Shown here piece by piece: positions 39,099 to 48,906 of a stretch of DNA of 64,000 nucleotides; position 1 is the stretch's first letter; each line of letters begins with the position of its first letter. Position numbers and translations under genes: made by a program. The notes beneath the pieces were generated by a model. That model had not been told where the DNA came from. It made no database searches and worked only from the letters and a program-made list of their open reading frames with translations. This stretch comes from Komagataeibacter diospyri (GTDB taxonomy: Bacteria; Pseudomonadota; Alphaproteobacteria; Acetobacterales; Acetobacteraceae), in assembly GCF_006538165.1 (NCBI RefSeq), contig NZ_BDLU01000001.1, forward strand, positions 1-64,000, in the 5' to 3' direction.

Positions 39099-39776
39099 TT
39101 ACGCCGGCACCAGTTCGGCAGCCAGATGAGGGATCTCGGAAATGGAATCGGCGCCGACCGTGGCACCCGCTTCCATTTCGGGGCGGCCATATCCCCAGCG
39201 GGCGAAAATGGCGGGGACATGCGCCCCGATGGCCGTGGCCATGTCGTTGTGATGGTCGCCGGTCATGATCGTCCGCGTTGGACTGCCATGCGCCATTTCA
39301 ATCGTGCCCAGCAGGTGGCGCGGGTCGGGCTTGCGTACGCTGAAGCTGTCGCCCCCGCCCACGGCCACGAACCATTTTTCCAGATCAAGGACCTGCAGGA
39401 TGTGGCGTGCTGCGGCAACGGGTTTGTTGGTGCATACGGCCATGTGCCATCCGGCGGCCCGCATGTCTTCCAGCATGCCTGCCGTGCCGGGAAAGGGGCG
39501 GGACAGGTCGGTTGAATGAGGCGTGTAATCGGCCATGTAGCGTGTCGTGGCATCCGTCACGTCAATGCCGGTGGCGGCGGCCCCTGCATGCACCAGCAGG
39601 CGGCTGACCAGGGCTGCCACGCCATCGCCGATCATGGGACGGACCTGTTCCACTGCGATGGGGGGCAGGCCGTAATGGGCCAGAAGCCGGTTGGCGCAGG
39701 CCGCAAGATCGGGAAGGCTGTCGATCAGCGTGCCGTCCATGTCAAAAACGGCCAGGCGGGGTGGGAAAGAGTTCAT
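39099..39776 (-). CDS. gph: phosphoglycolate phosphatase (HAD family)
   Basis: HAD-superfamily phosphatase that removes 2-phosphoglycolate, a product of DNA-end repair and other oxidation. 225 residues with motif I FDMDGTLIDS (nucleophile Asp12), motif II VCTNKP, a lysine in SVRKPDPRHL, and motif IV MTGDHHNDM. The long open frame upstream is not homologous; AAAGG upstream fits this ATG or the adjacent one a codon earlier. Convergent with gyrB and divergent from glmU. Confidence 0.9.
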   Translation of the reverse strand: MNSFPPRLAVFDMDGTLIDSLPDLAACANRLLAHYGLPPIAVEQVRPMIGDGVAALVSRLLVHAGAAATGIDVTDATTRYMADYTPHSTDLSRPFPGTAGMLEDMRAAGWHMAVCTNKPVAAARHILQVLDLEKWFVAVGGGDSFSVRKPDPRHLLGTIEMAHGSPTRTIMTGDHHNDMATAIGAHVPAIFARWGYGRPEMEAGATVGADSISEIPHLAAELVPA

Positions 39777-39890
39777 CATGAACGCCTTTGAGTGTGTGAA
39801 TGAAGTAGCAATCGGAAATTCTAAGTGATGGTATCGCGCACGCATAAGGGTTTGACAGGGTACGCAGGTGCGGAGTACCCGCACACTGCC

Positions 39891-41258
39891 ATGAATACCC
39901 AGACCGATACCGCAGTATCCGCCCCCACACGCGTCCTGTCGACCGCTGTCATACTGGCCGCGGGGCGTGGCACGCGCATGAAATCGCAGCGTCCCAAGGT
40001 CATGCATCCGTTGGCGGGGCAACCCATGCTGCGCTACCTGCTGGATAATGCGGCTGAAGTCTTTGACCGCATCGTGGTAGTCGTGGGGCCGGACATGGAC
40101 GATGTGGCGGCTCTTGCCGCCCCGCATCAGGTCGTGGTGCAGGTAGACCGCCTTGGCACCGGTCATGCAGCACGACAGGCGGAAACTCTGTTTGGCGATG
40201 GTGATGTCGCGGTCCTGTATGGCGATAATCCCCTGATTACGCCCGATACGATGCGCGGCCTTCTGGCGCAGCGCCGTAGTGGTGATACGGACCTTGCCCT
40301 GCTGGCCATGGAACCGGCCGATCCGGCGCGTTACGGCCGGGTGGTGGCGCATGACGGGCGGGTCGAGCGGATCGTGGAATGGGCGGATGCCACCCCGGCG
40401 GAGCGGGCAATCCGGCTGTGCAATGCTGGCGTGCTGTGTGCCGACGCGGTCGATTTCCGCCATTGGCTGGACGAAATCAATAACGACAATGCACAGGGCG
40501 AGTACTATCTGGGCGACGTGGTGACCCGGGCCGTGGCGGATGGTCGCAGCGTGCGGGCCGTCGTTGCGGCGGAAGACGAACTGCGCGGCATCAACTCACG
40601 CGCCGAACTGGCGCAGGCGGAAGCCTGCGTGCAGGCCCGCCTGCGCCGGGCGGTGATGGATGGTGGCACGACGCTTGTCGCCCCCGATACGGTTTTCCTG
40701 TGTGCCGACACCGTACTGGAACCCGATACGGTGGTGCATCCCAACGTGGTGTTCGGCCCCGGCGTGCATGTGAAAAGTGGTGCGGAAATCCATGCCTTTT
40801 CGCATATCGAAGGGGCCGTTGTCGGCCCGGATGCGCAGATCGGCCCCTATGCCCGCCTGCGTCCTGGCAGTGATGTCGGGGCAAAGGCGCGGGTTGGCAA
40901 TTTCGTTGAAATCAAGGCTACGACGCTGGGCGCGGGTGCGAAGGCCAATCACCTGACCTATCTGGGCAATGCCACGGTGGGCAGCGGGGCCAATATCGGC
41001 GCGGGCACCATCACCTGCAATTATGATGGCGTGTTCAAGCACCGGACCGAAATTGGCGCGGGCAGCTTCATTGGCTCGGATTCCGTGCTGGTTGCCCCGG
41101 TCAGACTGGGTGCGGGCGTGATTACGGCGGCTGGCAGCGTGATTACCCATGACGTGCCTGATGACGCCATGGCCATTGGTCGGGCACGGCAGGCCAACAA
41201 GGCGGGATATGCCGGATCGTTTCGCGAACGGCTGAAGAACAGGAAGGAACGGGGCTGA
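39891..41258 (+). CDS. glmU: bifunctional UDP-N-acetylglucosamine pyrophosphorylase / GlcN-1-P N-acetyltransferase
   Basis: Last two steps of UDP-GlcNAc synthesis, needed for peptidoglycan and lipopolysaccharide. 455 residues. The uridyltransferase domain has LAAGRGTRMKSQRPKVMHPLAG (about 23-44) and LYGDNPLI. From about residue 250 onward, left-handed helix hexapeptide repeats carry the acetyltransferase, with FVEIKATTLGAGAKANHLTYLG and GAGTITCNYDG. The start ATG gives the normal N-terminus. Its stop overlaps the glmS ATG (TGATG), so the two are translationally coupled. Confidence 0.96.
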   Translation: MNTQTDTAVSAPTRVLSTAVILAAGRGTRMKSQRPKVMHPLAGQPMLRYLLDNAAEVFDRIVVVVGPDMDDVAALAAPHQVVVQVDRLGTGHAARQAETLFGDGDVAVLYGDNPLITPDTMRGLLAQRRSGDTDLALLAMEPADPARYGRVVAHDGRVERIVEWADATPAERAIRLCNAGVLCADAVDFRHWLDEINNDNAQGEYYLGDVVTRAVADGRSVRAVVAAEDELRGINSRAELAQAEACVQARLRRAVMDGGTTLVAPDTVFLCADTVLEPDTVVHPNVVFGPGVHVKSGAEIHAFSHIEGAVVGPDAQIGPYARLRPGSDVGAKARVGNFVEIKATTLGAGAKANHLTYLGNATVGSGANIGAGTITCNYDGVFKHRTEIGAGSFIGSDSVLVAPVRLGAGVITAAGSVITHDVPDDAMAIGRARQANKAGYAGSFRERLKNRKERG

Positions 41259-43081
41259 TGTGTGGCATTGTAGGGGTTGTCGGCAGCAGTCAGGCCACGC
41301 CGGTTATTCTGGATGCCCTGCGCAGGCTGGAATATCGCGGTTATGATTCCGCTGGTATCGCCACGCTGGAAGAAGGTCACGTTGAACGCCGTCGCGCGGC
41401 AGGCAAGCTGGACCATCTGGCCACCCTTCTGGCGCGCATGCCGCTGCCGGGTGTGACAGGTATTGGCCATACACGCTGGGCCACGCATGGGGCGCCCACC
41501 GAAAACAATGCCCACCCCCATGGGACGGAACGCGTATCGGTCGTCCATAACGGCATTATCGAGAATTTCGAGGAACTGCGCCAGGAACTGGAGGCGGCCG
41601 GACAGGTCTTTTCAACCGATACGGACAGCGAGACGATCGCCCAGCTGGTTGATTACCACCTGCAGCGCGGCCTTTCCCCACGGGAGGCAGCGCATGAATG
41701 TCTCAAGCGGCTTGAAGGAGCCTATGCGCTGGCCATGATTTTCGCGGGTCATGATGGCATGGTCATCGGTGCGCGCCATGGTGCGCCGCTGGTGGTGGGC
41801 TTTGGCGATAACGAGATGTTCCTTGGTTCCGACAGCCTGGCCCTTGCGCCGCTGACACGCCGCATCGCCTATCTGGATGATGGGGACTGGACCGTGGTGA
41901 CACCCGCGGGCGCTGCGTTCTTTGACATGGCGGGGAATCCGGTTGAACGCCCGGTCAGGCTGACCGCGCTGATTGCGGCATCGGTCGGCAAGGATGGCTA
42001 CCGGCATTATATGGAAAAGGAACTGCACGAACATCCCGTCGTGATCGGGCAGACATTGCAACGCCTGATCGACCCGGCCACCCGGCGCGTCGTGATGCCG
42101 GACCTGCCATTCGACCTCGCCACCATCCCGCGCGTGGTGCTGACGGCCTGCGGGTCGGCTTTTTACGCTGGCATGATCGGGCGGTACTGGATCGAACAGT
42201 ATGCGCGCCTGCCAGTCGATATCGATGTAGCGAGCGAGATGCGCTACCGCAACCCGCCACTGGCCACGGGCGGGCTTGGGCTGCTGATTTCCCAGTCGGG
42301 CGAGACGGCGGATACGCTGGCGGCCCTGCGTGGCATGCGGGCGGCGGGGCAGCACATCGTCTCGGTTCTCAATGTGGAACAGAGCAGCATGGCACGGGAA
42401 AGCGATGCCGTGCTGGGCACCGTGGCGGGCCCGGAAATATCGGTTGCCAGCACCAAGGCCTTTACCGCGCAGCTTTCCGTCCTTGCGTGCCTGACCATCG
42501 CCCTGGGGCGTGCGCGCGGGCTGATTACCGCGCAGCAGGAAGAAGGCATGGTGACCGCCCTGCTGGACCTGCCCAGCAAGGCGACCGAGATATTCGAACG
42601 TCATGACGAAATCCGCCGCATGGCCACCATCGTGGCGGATGCGCGTGACGTGCTATACCTTGGTCGTGGGGCAATGTTCCCCGTGGCGCTGGAAGGGGCG
42701 CTGAAGCTTAAGGAAATCACGTATATCCACGCTGAAGCCTATGCCGCGGGCGAGATGAAGCACGGCCCGATTTCACTGATCGACAGTACGGTGCCAGTGG
42801 TGGCGACCGTGCCGTCCGGGCCTCTGTTTGAAAAAACGCTGTCCAACCTGCAGGAAGCCAGGGCCCGTGGTGGTCGCCTGCTGGTGTTCACGGACATGGC
42901 GGGGGCGCCGCGGCTACGTGAAATCGCGGAATGCGTGGTGGCGATCCCGACAGTAGATGAATTCGTGGCCCCGATCCTGCAGACCATCCCGGTGCAGATC
43001 CTGGCCTATGAAGTCGCCCTGCTGAAGGGCACGGATGTGGACCAGCCGCGCAACCTCGCCAAATCCGTGACTGTTGAATAG
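41258..43081 (+). CDS. glmS: glutamine-fructose-6-phosphate aminotransferase (isomerizing)
   Basis: First committed step of amino-sugar synthesis: fructose-6-P plus glutamine to glucosamine-6-P. 607 residues. Cys2 of MCGIVGVVG is the nucleophile of the N-terminal glutaminase. Two SIS domains follow, with TACGSAFYAG, ISQSGETADTLAAL and STKAFTAQL, and the C-terminus ends PRNLAKSVTVE as in the family. It is coupled to glmU, and the thi genes start 56 nt later. Confidence 0.97.
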   Translation: MCGIVGVVGSSQATPVILDALRRLEYRGYDSAGIATLEEGHVERRRAAGKLDHLATLLARMPLPGVTGIGHTRWATHGAPTENNAHPHGTERVSVVHNGIIENFEELRQELEAAGQVFSTDTDSETIAQLVDYHLQRGLSPREAAHECLKRLEGAYALAMIFAGHDGMVIGARHGAPLVVGFGDNEMFLGSDSLALAPLTRRIAYLDDGDWTVVTPAGAAFFDMAGNPVERPVRLTALIAASVGKDGYRHYMEKELHEHPVVIGQTLQRLIDPATRRVVMPDLPFDLATIPRVVLTACGSAFYAGMIGRYWIEQYARLPVDIDVASEMRYRNPPLATGGLGLLISQSGETADTLAALRGMRAAGQHIVSVLNVEQSSMARESDAVLGTVAGPEISVASTKAFTAQLSVLACLTIALGRARGLITAQQEEGMVTALLDLPSKATEIFERHDEIRRMATIVADARDVLYLGRGAMFPVALEGALKLKEITYIHAEAYAAGEMKHGPISLIDSTVPVVATVPSGPLFEKTLSNLQEARARGGRLLVFTDMAGAPRLREIAECVVAIPTVDEFVAPILQTIPVQILAYEVALLKGTDVDQPRNLAKSVTVE

Positions 43082-43137
43082 ACACAAGGGCCATAACCGG
43101 CACAATCACCGCTAGTACATACAACCGGAACAGGGGC

Positions 43138-44142
43138 ATGACGCACATGGCAGTACAAACGGCAATCCCCCATGGGGCAGGACCGTCTGTCCTTGTGCGC
43201 GGTGCGGGCGTGTCGGGTCTGACGGCGGCCGTGACCCTGGCTGAACGCGGCGCGCGGGTCAGCGTGCATGAATGTGGCGGGCGTGTCGGCTGGGGGGCGT
43301 CATGGAAGGCTGGCGGCATGCTGGCCCCATGGTGCGAGGCCGAGTCCGCCACCCCGGACGTAACCGCACAGTCCCTTGCTTCCCTTGACTGGTGGGACGC
43401 ACATGTGCCCGGCGTGGACCGCAATGGAACCCTTGTGCTGGCGCCGCCGCGTGACGTGCGCGAAATCATGCGTTTCGCGCGCCGTACCTCACATTATTCC
43501 ACGATTGGCGAAGGTGAGATCGCGCAGCTTGAACCTGACCTTGCCGACCGTTTTTCCCGTGCGCTGTTTTTCGCGGGCGAAGGACATGTCAATCCGCGCG
43601 ACGCCCTGCAGGCGCTGGCTGTAAGGCTGGTGGAACTGGGGGGGAGCCTGCAGTTCAATGTGCCACCTGACACCAGTACGGCAGGCTATGACTGGGTGGT
43701 GGACTGCACCGGTATAGCGGCGCGCGACCAGATGGCGGACATGCGTGGGGTGCGGGGTGAAATGCTGCTGCTGCGCTGTCCCGATGTCACGCTGCATCGC
43801 CCGGTGCGCATGTTGCACCCACGTATTCCCATCTACATCGTGCCCCGTGCGGGACATGTATATATGGTAGGGGCAACCATGATTGAAAGCGAGAACGCAG
43901 GCCCCATGACCCTGCGTTCGATGGTGGAGATGCTGGGGGCGGTCTATGCCCTGCACCCGGCATTCGGGGAGGCCGAGATACTGGAAACCGGCACCGGCCT
44001 GCGCCCGTCCTATCCCGACAACATGCCCGCCGTCAGGCAGTCGGGACGGCATATCCATATCAACGGCATGTATCGCCATGGCTTCCTGCTTTCCCCTGTT
44101 CGCGCGGCCGAGGCGGCTGATATCGTGTTGGGTGAAGGCTGA
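43138..44142 (+). CDS. thiO: FAD-dependent glycine oxidase ThiO
   Basis: Flavoenzyme that oxidises glycine to the imine used in making the thiazole of thiamine. 334 residues of the DAAO/GlpO fold. The dinucleotide motif is VRGAGVSGLTAAVTLAERGARV near residues 20-41; GWGASWKAGGMLAPWCEAE, MVGATMIESE and HINGMYRHGFLLSP are ThiO features. An ATG three codons downstream has better spacing from the AGGGG box and could be the true start. First gene of thiO-S-G-E. Confidence 0.9.
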   Translation: MTHMAVQTAIPHGAGPSVLVRGAGVSGLTAAVTLAERGARVSVHECGGRVGWGASWKAGGMLAPWCEAESATPDVTAQSLASLDWWDAHVPGVDRNGTLVLAPPRDVREIMRFARRTSHYSTIGEGEIAQLEPDLADRFSRALFFAGEGHVNPRDALQALAVRLVELGGSLQFNVPPDTSTAGYDWVVDCTGIAARDQMADMRGVRGEMLLLRCPDVTLHRPVRMLHPRIPIYIVPRAGHVYMVGATMIESENAGPMTLRSMVEMLGAVYALHPAFGEAEILETGTGLRPSYPDNMPAVRQSGRHIHINGMYRHGFLLSPVRAAEAADIVLGEG

Positions 44143-44165
44143 ACCCGGCAGAAGGGGGAATGGAC

Positions 44166-44366
44166 ATGCAGATTCTGGTGAATGACGAACATCATGATGT
44201 TACGGCAGCAAGCCTGGCTGCGTTGCTTGATGAACTGGGTTATGATGCCACTGCCCGTATCGCCACTGCGGTGGATGGCTGCTTTGTTGCGGCCAGCAGG
44301 CGTGCGGCCCATCCCCTGCATGATGGGGCGCGGGTGGAAATTCTGGCCCCCATGCAGGGAGGATAA
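44166..44366 (+). CDS. thiS: sulfur carrier protein ThiS
   Basis: Ubiquitin-fold sulfur carrier; its C-terminal Gly-Gly is thiocarboxylated and donates sulfur to ThiG. 66 residues ending [17 protein letters not shown] lies about six nt upstream of this ATG; an ATG two codons earlier is too close to it. Sits between thiO and thiG. Confidence 0.92.
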   Translation: MQILVNDEHHDVTAASLAALLDELGYDATARIATAVDGCFVAASRRAAHPLHDGARVEILAPMQGG

Positions 44367-44371
44367 CCGCA

Positions 44372-45142
44372 ATGACCCTTTTTTACGGCACTGAACTGTC
44401 GTCACGCCTGATGCTGGGCACGGCGCAGTATCCGTCCCCCGAAATACTTGCTGATGCCGTCCGTCGCGCAGGGGCCGGAGTGGTCACCGTGTCACTGCGG
44501 CGCGAGGCGGCGGGGACGCGCGCGGGACAGGCGTTCTGGGCGCTGATCCGTGAACTGGATGTGCCCGTCCTGCCCAATACGGCGGGCTGTCATACCGTGC
44601 GTGAAGCGGTGACCACGGCACAGATGGCGCGTGAAGTGTTCGGCACGGACTGGATCAAGCTGGAGGTGATTGGTGAATCCGATACCCTGCAGCCCGATAT
44701 GTTTGCACTGGTCGAAGCTGCCCGTATCCTGACGGAAGACGGGTTCAAGGTCTTTCCCTACATGACCGAGGATCTGGTCGGTGCGGAACGCCTGCTGCGC
44801 GCGGGATGTGAGGTACTTATGCCATGGGGTGCGCCCATCGGGTCAGGCAAGGGGCTGAACAACCTGTTCGGGCTGCGCGCACTGCGCGCACATTTTCCCG
44901 ATGTGCCCATGGTGGTTGATGCCGGGATTGGCGTACCATCCCACGCAGCACAGGCGATGGAACTGGGATATGACGCGGTGCTGATCAATACGGCGGTAGC
45001 CAAGGCAGGCAACCCCGCGGAAATGGCGCGGGCCTTTGCCATGGCGGTGGAAGCAGGCCGCATGGCCTATGTTGCCGACCCGATGGAGGAACGTGACATG
45101 GCCGTGCCCTCCACCCCCGTGATCGGGCAGGCCGTACTATGA
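44372..45142 (+). CDS. thiG: thiazole synthase ThiG
   Basis: Forms the thiazole phosphate ring from deoxyxylulose-5-P, the ThiO imine product and ThiS thiocarboxylate. 256-residue TIM barrel with [27 protein letters not shown], the Schiff-base lysine in [11 protein letters not shown], and [23 protein letters not shown] lies upstream within the thiS 3' end. It overlaps thiE by 4 nt. Confidence 0.95.
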   Translation: MTLFYGTELSSRLMLGTAQYPSPEILADAVRRAGAGVVTVSLRREAAGTRAGQAFWALIRELDVPVLPNTAGCHTVREAVTTAQMAREVFGTDWIKLEVIGESDTLQPDMFALVEAARILTEDGFKVFPYMTEDLVGAERLLRAGCEVLMPWGAPIGSGKGLNNLFGLRALRAHFPDVPMVVDAGIGVPSHAAQAMELGYDAVLINTAVAKAGNPAEMARAFAMAVEAGRMAYVADPMEERDMAVPSTPVIGQAVL

Positions 45143-45759
45143 ACACCGCTCTCCCGTCGCGCATCTATCCGGTCGTGGACGCGGCGCACTGGGTTGGCAG
45201 TCTGGGACAGGCGGGCGCACGACTGATCCAGTTGCGGCTCAAGGATATGGCGGAAGACAATCTGCGCCGTGAAATCCGTGAAGGTATCCGCCTGGCCCGT
45301 GCGCATGATGTGTGCCTGGTGCTGAATGATTACTGGCAGCTTGCGATTGAGGAAGGGGTGGATTTCATTCATCTGGGACAGGAAGATCTGGATACGGCGG
45401 ACCTTTCGGGCATTCGCGCGGCGGGACTGAAGCTGGGGGTCAGCACCCATAGTGATGCTGAACTGGAACGCGCGCTGTCGGTTGCCCCCGATTACGTGGC
45501 GCTGGGGCCGGTCTGGCCCACGAAACTGAAGAAAATGCCCTGGGGACCGCAGGGCACGGAAAAACTGTCGATATGGAAGCAGCGCATTGGCGATATTCCG
45601 CTTGTCGCCATCGGGGGGATTACCCTTGCGCGCGCGCCGCTGTGTATTGCGGCGGGGGCCGACTGCGTATCGGCAGTGTCCAATTTCATCCGCATGCCGG
45701 ACCCGCAGGCACAGGTCAGGGCATGGCTGACCGCCACTGACCACGCGGTCAGGGTGTGA
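45139..45759 (+). CDS. thiE: thiamine phosphate synthase
   Basis: Joins the pyrimidine and thiazole halves to give thiamine phosphate. 206 residues, TIM-barrel with [60 protein letters not shown] and VAIGGITL. Last gene of the thi cluster. No thiC or thiD is present here, and there is no TPP riboswitch before thiO. Confidence 0.93.
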   Translation: MNTALPSRIYPVVDAAHWVGSLGQAGARLIQLRLKDMAEDNLRREIREGIRLARAHDVCLVLNDYWQLAIEEGVDFIHLGQEDLDTADLSGIRAAGLKLGVSTHSDAELERALSVAPDYVALGPVWPTKLKKMPWGPQGTEKLSIWKQRIGDIPLVAIGGITLARAPLCIAAGADCVSAVSNFIRMPDPQAQVRAWLTATDHAVRV

Positions 45760-45982
45760 AATTCTGGAACATAATGTGATGCATCATGTGTTGTTGATGC
45801 AACGTTGGTGTGGCATTATTGATACTTGGCATATGGGGCTGCGAAGGAACGTCTTTCACGGCCAGATGTTGGTCTTGTAAGCCGGATTCTGTTGATCTGA
45901 AACGTGGTGGACATAATCTGTTCATGGTCAGCCATTAGGATCGGGCTGTAAGCGCAATATGGCCGGAAATCGGGGATTTTGA

Positions 45983-48607
45983 ATGGAGATAGCGGGTCTG
46001 GCAGCAATTCTGATGGCAATTGCCGTGCTGCTTGTCGTGGTCAGCGCGGTCCAGCCGCTTGCCCGCCGTCTGGAACTGTCCGAAACCGTCCTGCTTGCCA
46101 TTGTGGGTATCGTGATCGGTGGCGCCGCCGACCTTGTGCTGCGCAATTCCCATCTGGAAATCTTCAATGGCGCGGCGCAGACGCTGCTGGATTTTCCCCT
46201 TAACAGCGAAGCATTCCTGCTGATTTTCCTGCCCATACTGGTATTCCAGGGGGCGCTGGGCATTGATGTGCGCAGGCTGGCGCATGAAACCGCGACCGTG
46301 CTGTTGCTGGCAGTGGTGGCGGTGGCGGTCTCGACCGCAGCCATTGGATTCGCGCTATATCCCTTTGCGGGTATGCCGCTGGCGGTGTGTCTGCTGCTCG
46401 GTTCCATTGTCGCGACGACGGACCCTTCGGCAGTCGCAGGAATCTTCAAGGAAATCGGTGCGGCAAGCCGCCTGACGCGACTGGTGGAAGGGGAGGCGCT
46501 GCTGAATGACGCGGCCGCCATTTCCATTTTCACCATCCTGCTTGGCTCCATCACCTCGCATCACAAGATCATGCTGGGTGGCGCGGTGCTGGAGTTCCTT
46601 GTCTCCTTCATTGGCGCGCTGATTATCGGCATCGTGTTCGGCCGCCTGACCCTTATGGTCATTCCGGCTCTGGGGGCGGTACCCGCGGCGGAGGTCACGC
46701 TGACGGTGGCGCTGCCATACCTGTCCTATATCGTATGTGACGAATTCCTGGGTTTTTCCGGCGTGGTGGCCACGGCTGCGTCTGGCCTGACGATTTCGAT
46801 CTACGGCCCGTCCACTTTCCGGCCACAGACCTGGCGATTCCTTAACGAATTGTGGCAGCAGCTTGTCTTCTGGGCCGGGTCGCTGGTGTTCGTGCTGGCA
46901 TCCATGCTGGTGCCGCGCCTGCTGGTGGGCATGACCAAATGGGACTGCGTGCTGATCCTGCTGGCCGCAGGCGCGGGGCTGCTTGCGCGCGGAGCGGTGG
47001 TGTTTGGCATGCTGCCCATTCTTGCCGCCACCAAGCTGTCGCCGCCCGTGCCGACCCCGTTCAAGGTCACGATGGTATGGGGGGGGCTGCGTGGCGCCAT
47101 TACGCTGGCGCTGGCGCTGGCCGTTACGGAAAACGAACATGTTTCCAGCAGTATCGCCCACTTCATCGGTATTATCGCCACGGGATTCGTGCTGATTACC
47201 CTGTTCGTGAACGGGATGTCGCTGCGCTATCTCGTGCTGTTCCTCAAGCTGGACCAACTGCCGCTGATTGATCAGGCGCTGCGTCACCAGATCCTTGCCA
47301 TAGGGCTGGGGGAAGTGCGAGACCAGACGCGGGAGGTCGCGGGCGAACTGGGCTTTTCCTCCAACGTCACCAATACGGTGGTGGAGGTAATTGATCGCCG
47401 CGTCCATTCGGAAGAACAGGCCAATACCTTTGACACCGCCCTGGGGGACCGGCAGCGCGTCACGCTGGCGCTGATTGTCGTTGCCAACCGGGAGCGCTCC
47501 ATCCTGCTGGACCTGTTCCGCATACAGGGGTTGTCGCGCCGCGTGATGGAAACGCTGCTGCGTTCGGCCGAGGCAATGGTGGATGGCGCACGGCTGGAGG
47601 GACGTTTTGGCTATGTCCGCGCCCTGCGCCGCCGCCTGCGCCCATCGCTGCGTTTCCGTGTGGCGCAGGTCATCCACCATCGGTTCAATTTCGACACCCC
47701 CCTCATGTATTGCATGATGGAGCGGTTCGAGATGCTGATGATCGGCTATTTCGTTTCCCTGTCACTGACCCGCTTCATGCGCCAGCGCATGGAGCCGACG
47801 CTGGGGACACGTATCAGTGAAATCGTGGGTGAAGTGCTGGGGCGGCAGTGCAAGCTGCTGGATGAGGCATTGCAGACCCTGCGACTGCATTACCATGGGT
47901 ATTCCGAGGCGCTGGAAAACCGTATGCTGCGCCAGATTGCACTAAGGCTGGAAGAAGAAAAATACGATACCCTGATGTCCGAATCGCTGTTGAGCGAGGA
48001 ACTGCACCGGGAACTCCACCGCGATGTGGAACACCGGCGCGAACAGCTGGATTTCAGGCTGAAATTCAATATCCGTGCGGGGATCGAAAGCCGCATCCAT
48101 AAATTCCCCCTGTTTGAGGGGATGGCCGATGGCGTGCTGCATGACATCGCCATGAAAATGTCCATCCACTTCTCTTCTCCCGGGGAGCGGCTGTACCGCA
48201 AGGGACAGAAGGTACGCACGGTCTATTTCATCAGCGCGGGTCTGGCGGAGACCCATTACCCTAAGCACGACGTGCGCTTTGGCGCAGGGGCTGTTCTGGG
48301 TGGGGAAGAAGCGTTGAAGGATGAACGTGTCACCGCGACCAGCCGTTCGCTGCAGTTCGGGCATTTCATGACGATGAGCGCACGCAACTTCCGCAAACTG
48401 GTGGAAGATTACCCCCGTATTGGCGAAAACCTTGAACGTCTGGCACAGGCCCGTAACAAGGGTGAACTGCCCGATGCCCAGCTTCTACCGCAGGATGGGG
48501 AAGGCGCACCGCAAAGTCCTCCATCATATGATGCCATCGACCTTGCCACGGCACCCGTTACCCGCGCCATTCCCGTCCGGCAGGATGGTCAGGTCAGTGA
48601 CGCCTGA
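45983..48607 (+). CDS. CPA1-type cation/proton antiporter with cyclic-nucleotide-binding-like C-terminal domain
   Basis: An 874-residue inner-membrane antiporter. Residues 1 to about 420 hold some 12 hydrophobic segments with the CPA1 motifs LPILVFQGALGIDV, IVATTDPSAVAGIFKEIG and EGEALLNDAAAISIF (the carboxylates of the transport site). A long soluble region of about 450 residues follows, rich in charged helices. Near 707-815 a cyclic-nucleotide-binding-like beta barrel starts with FPLFEGMADGVL and contains PGERLYRKGQKVRTVYFISAGLAE. Eukaryotic SOS1 and some bacterial NhaP-type proteins have similar layouts. The typical phosphate-binding RxA is not obvious, so ligand binding is uncertain. Stands alone. 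Confidence 0.88.
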   Translation: MEIAGLAAILMAIAVLLVVVSAVQPLARRLELSETVLLAIVGIVIGGAADLVLRNSHLEIFNGAAQTLLDFPLNSEAFLLIFLPILVFQGALGIDVRRLAHETATVLLLAVVAVAVSTAAIGFALYPFAGMPLAVCLLLGSIVATTDPSAVAGIFKEIGAASRLTRLVEGEALLNDAAAISIFTILLGSITSHHKIMLGGAVLEFLVSFIGALIIGIVFGRLTLMVIPALGAVPAAEVTLTVALPYLSYIVCDEFLGFSGVVATAASGLTISIYGPSTFRPQTWRFLNELWQQLVFWAGSLVFVLASMLVPRLLVGMTKWDCVLILLAAGAGLLARGAVVFGMLPILAATKLSPPVPTPFKVTMVWGGLRGAITLALALAVTENEHVSSSIAHFIGIIATGFVLITLFVNGMSLRYLVLFLKLDQLPLIDQALRHQILAIGLGEVRDQTREVAGELGFSSNVTNTVVEVIDRRVHSEEQANTFDTALGDRQRVTLALIVVANRERSILLDLFRIQGLSRRVMETLLRSAEAMVDGARLEGRFGYVRALRRRLRPSLRFRVAQVIHHRFNFDTPLMYCMMERFEMLMIGYFVSLSLTRFMRQRMEPTLGTRISEIVGEVLGRQCKLLDEALQTLRLHYHGYSEALENRMLRQIALRLEEEKYDTLMSESLLSEELHRELHRDVEHRREQLDFRLKFNIRAGIESRIHKFPLFEGMADGVLHDIAMKMSIHFSSPGERLYRKGQKVRTVYFISAGLAETHYPKHDVRFGAGAVLGGEEALKDERVTATSRSLQFGHFMTMSARNFRKLVEDYPRIGENLERLAQARNKGELPDAQLLPQDGEGAPQSPPSYDAIDLATAPVTRAIPVRQDGQVSDA

Positions 48608-48906
48608 CCTTTTGGGACGATACCGATCCATCTGATTATATGGCTGCTGCATGCAGCCGGGTCCGGTGCAGTTCAGGTACCTGCCTTGGAATGGCGACTG
48701 GGGGCCTGCAGGGCCTTATCTTGCTGCTGTGTGCAAGCAAGTGCTGCCATGCAGGGCGCGATGGTGGTTGTGGTATGGGGACCGCTTCTTTCATGAAGGT
48801 GGCGTTTCCAGACGCATTCTGAAAAAAGCTTCATCAGAAACTTCTTTGTGATTTCCGGACTGTTTCAAACAGTGCCTCAATTCACGCCAGAAACGTCATT
48901 ACAGCC
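48608..48906. other. intergenic region between convergent genes
   Basis: No gene is seen; the short open frames here have no recognisable features. The right part holds a dispersed repeat that may double as a terminator between the convergent antiporter and DUF4175 genes. Confidence 0.5.
48797..48846. repeat. dispersed intergenic repeat, copy G
   Basis: GGTGGCGTTTCCAGACGC followed by ATTCTGAAAAAAGCTTCATC and AGAAACTTCTTT. The last two blocks are close to the same parts of copies A, B and F (GAAAAAAGCTTCA, CAGAAACTT). Confidence 0.6.

Noticed and set aside
43082-43137. TPP riboswitch before thiO
   Set aside because: The gap is only 56 bp and lacks the conserved THI-box sequences.
46355-47680. 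441-codon minus-strand open frame inside the CPA1 antiporter gene
   Set aside because: Antisense shadow; product is His/Gln/Arg-rich without hydrophobic or domain pattern.
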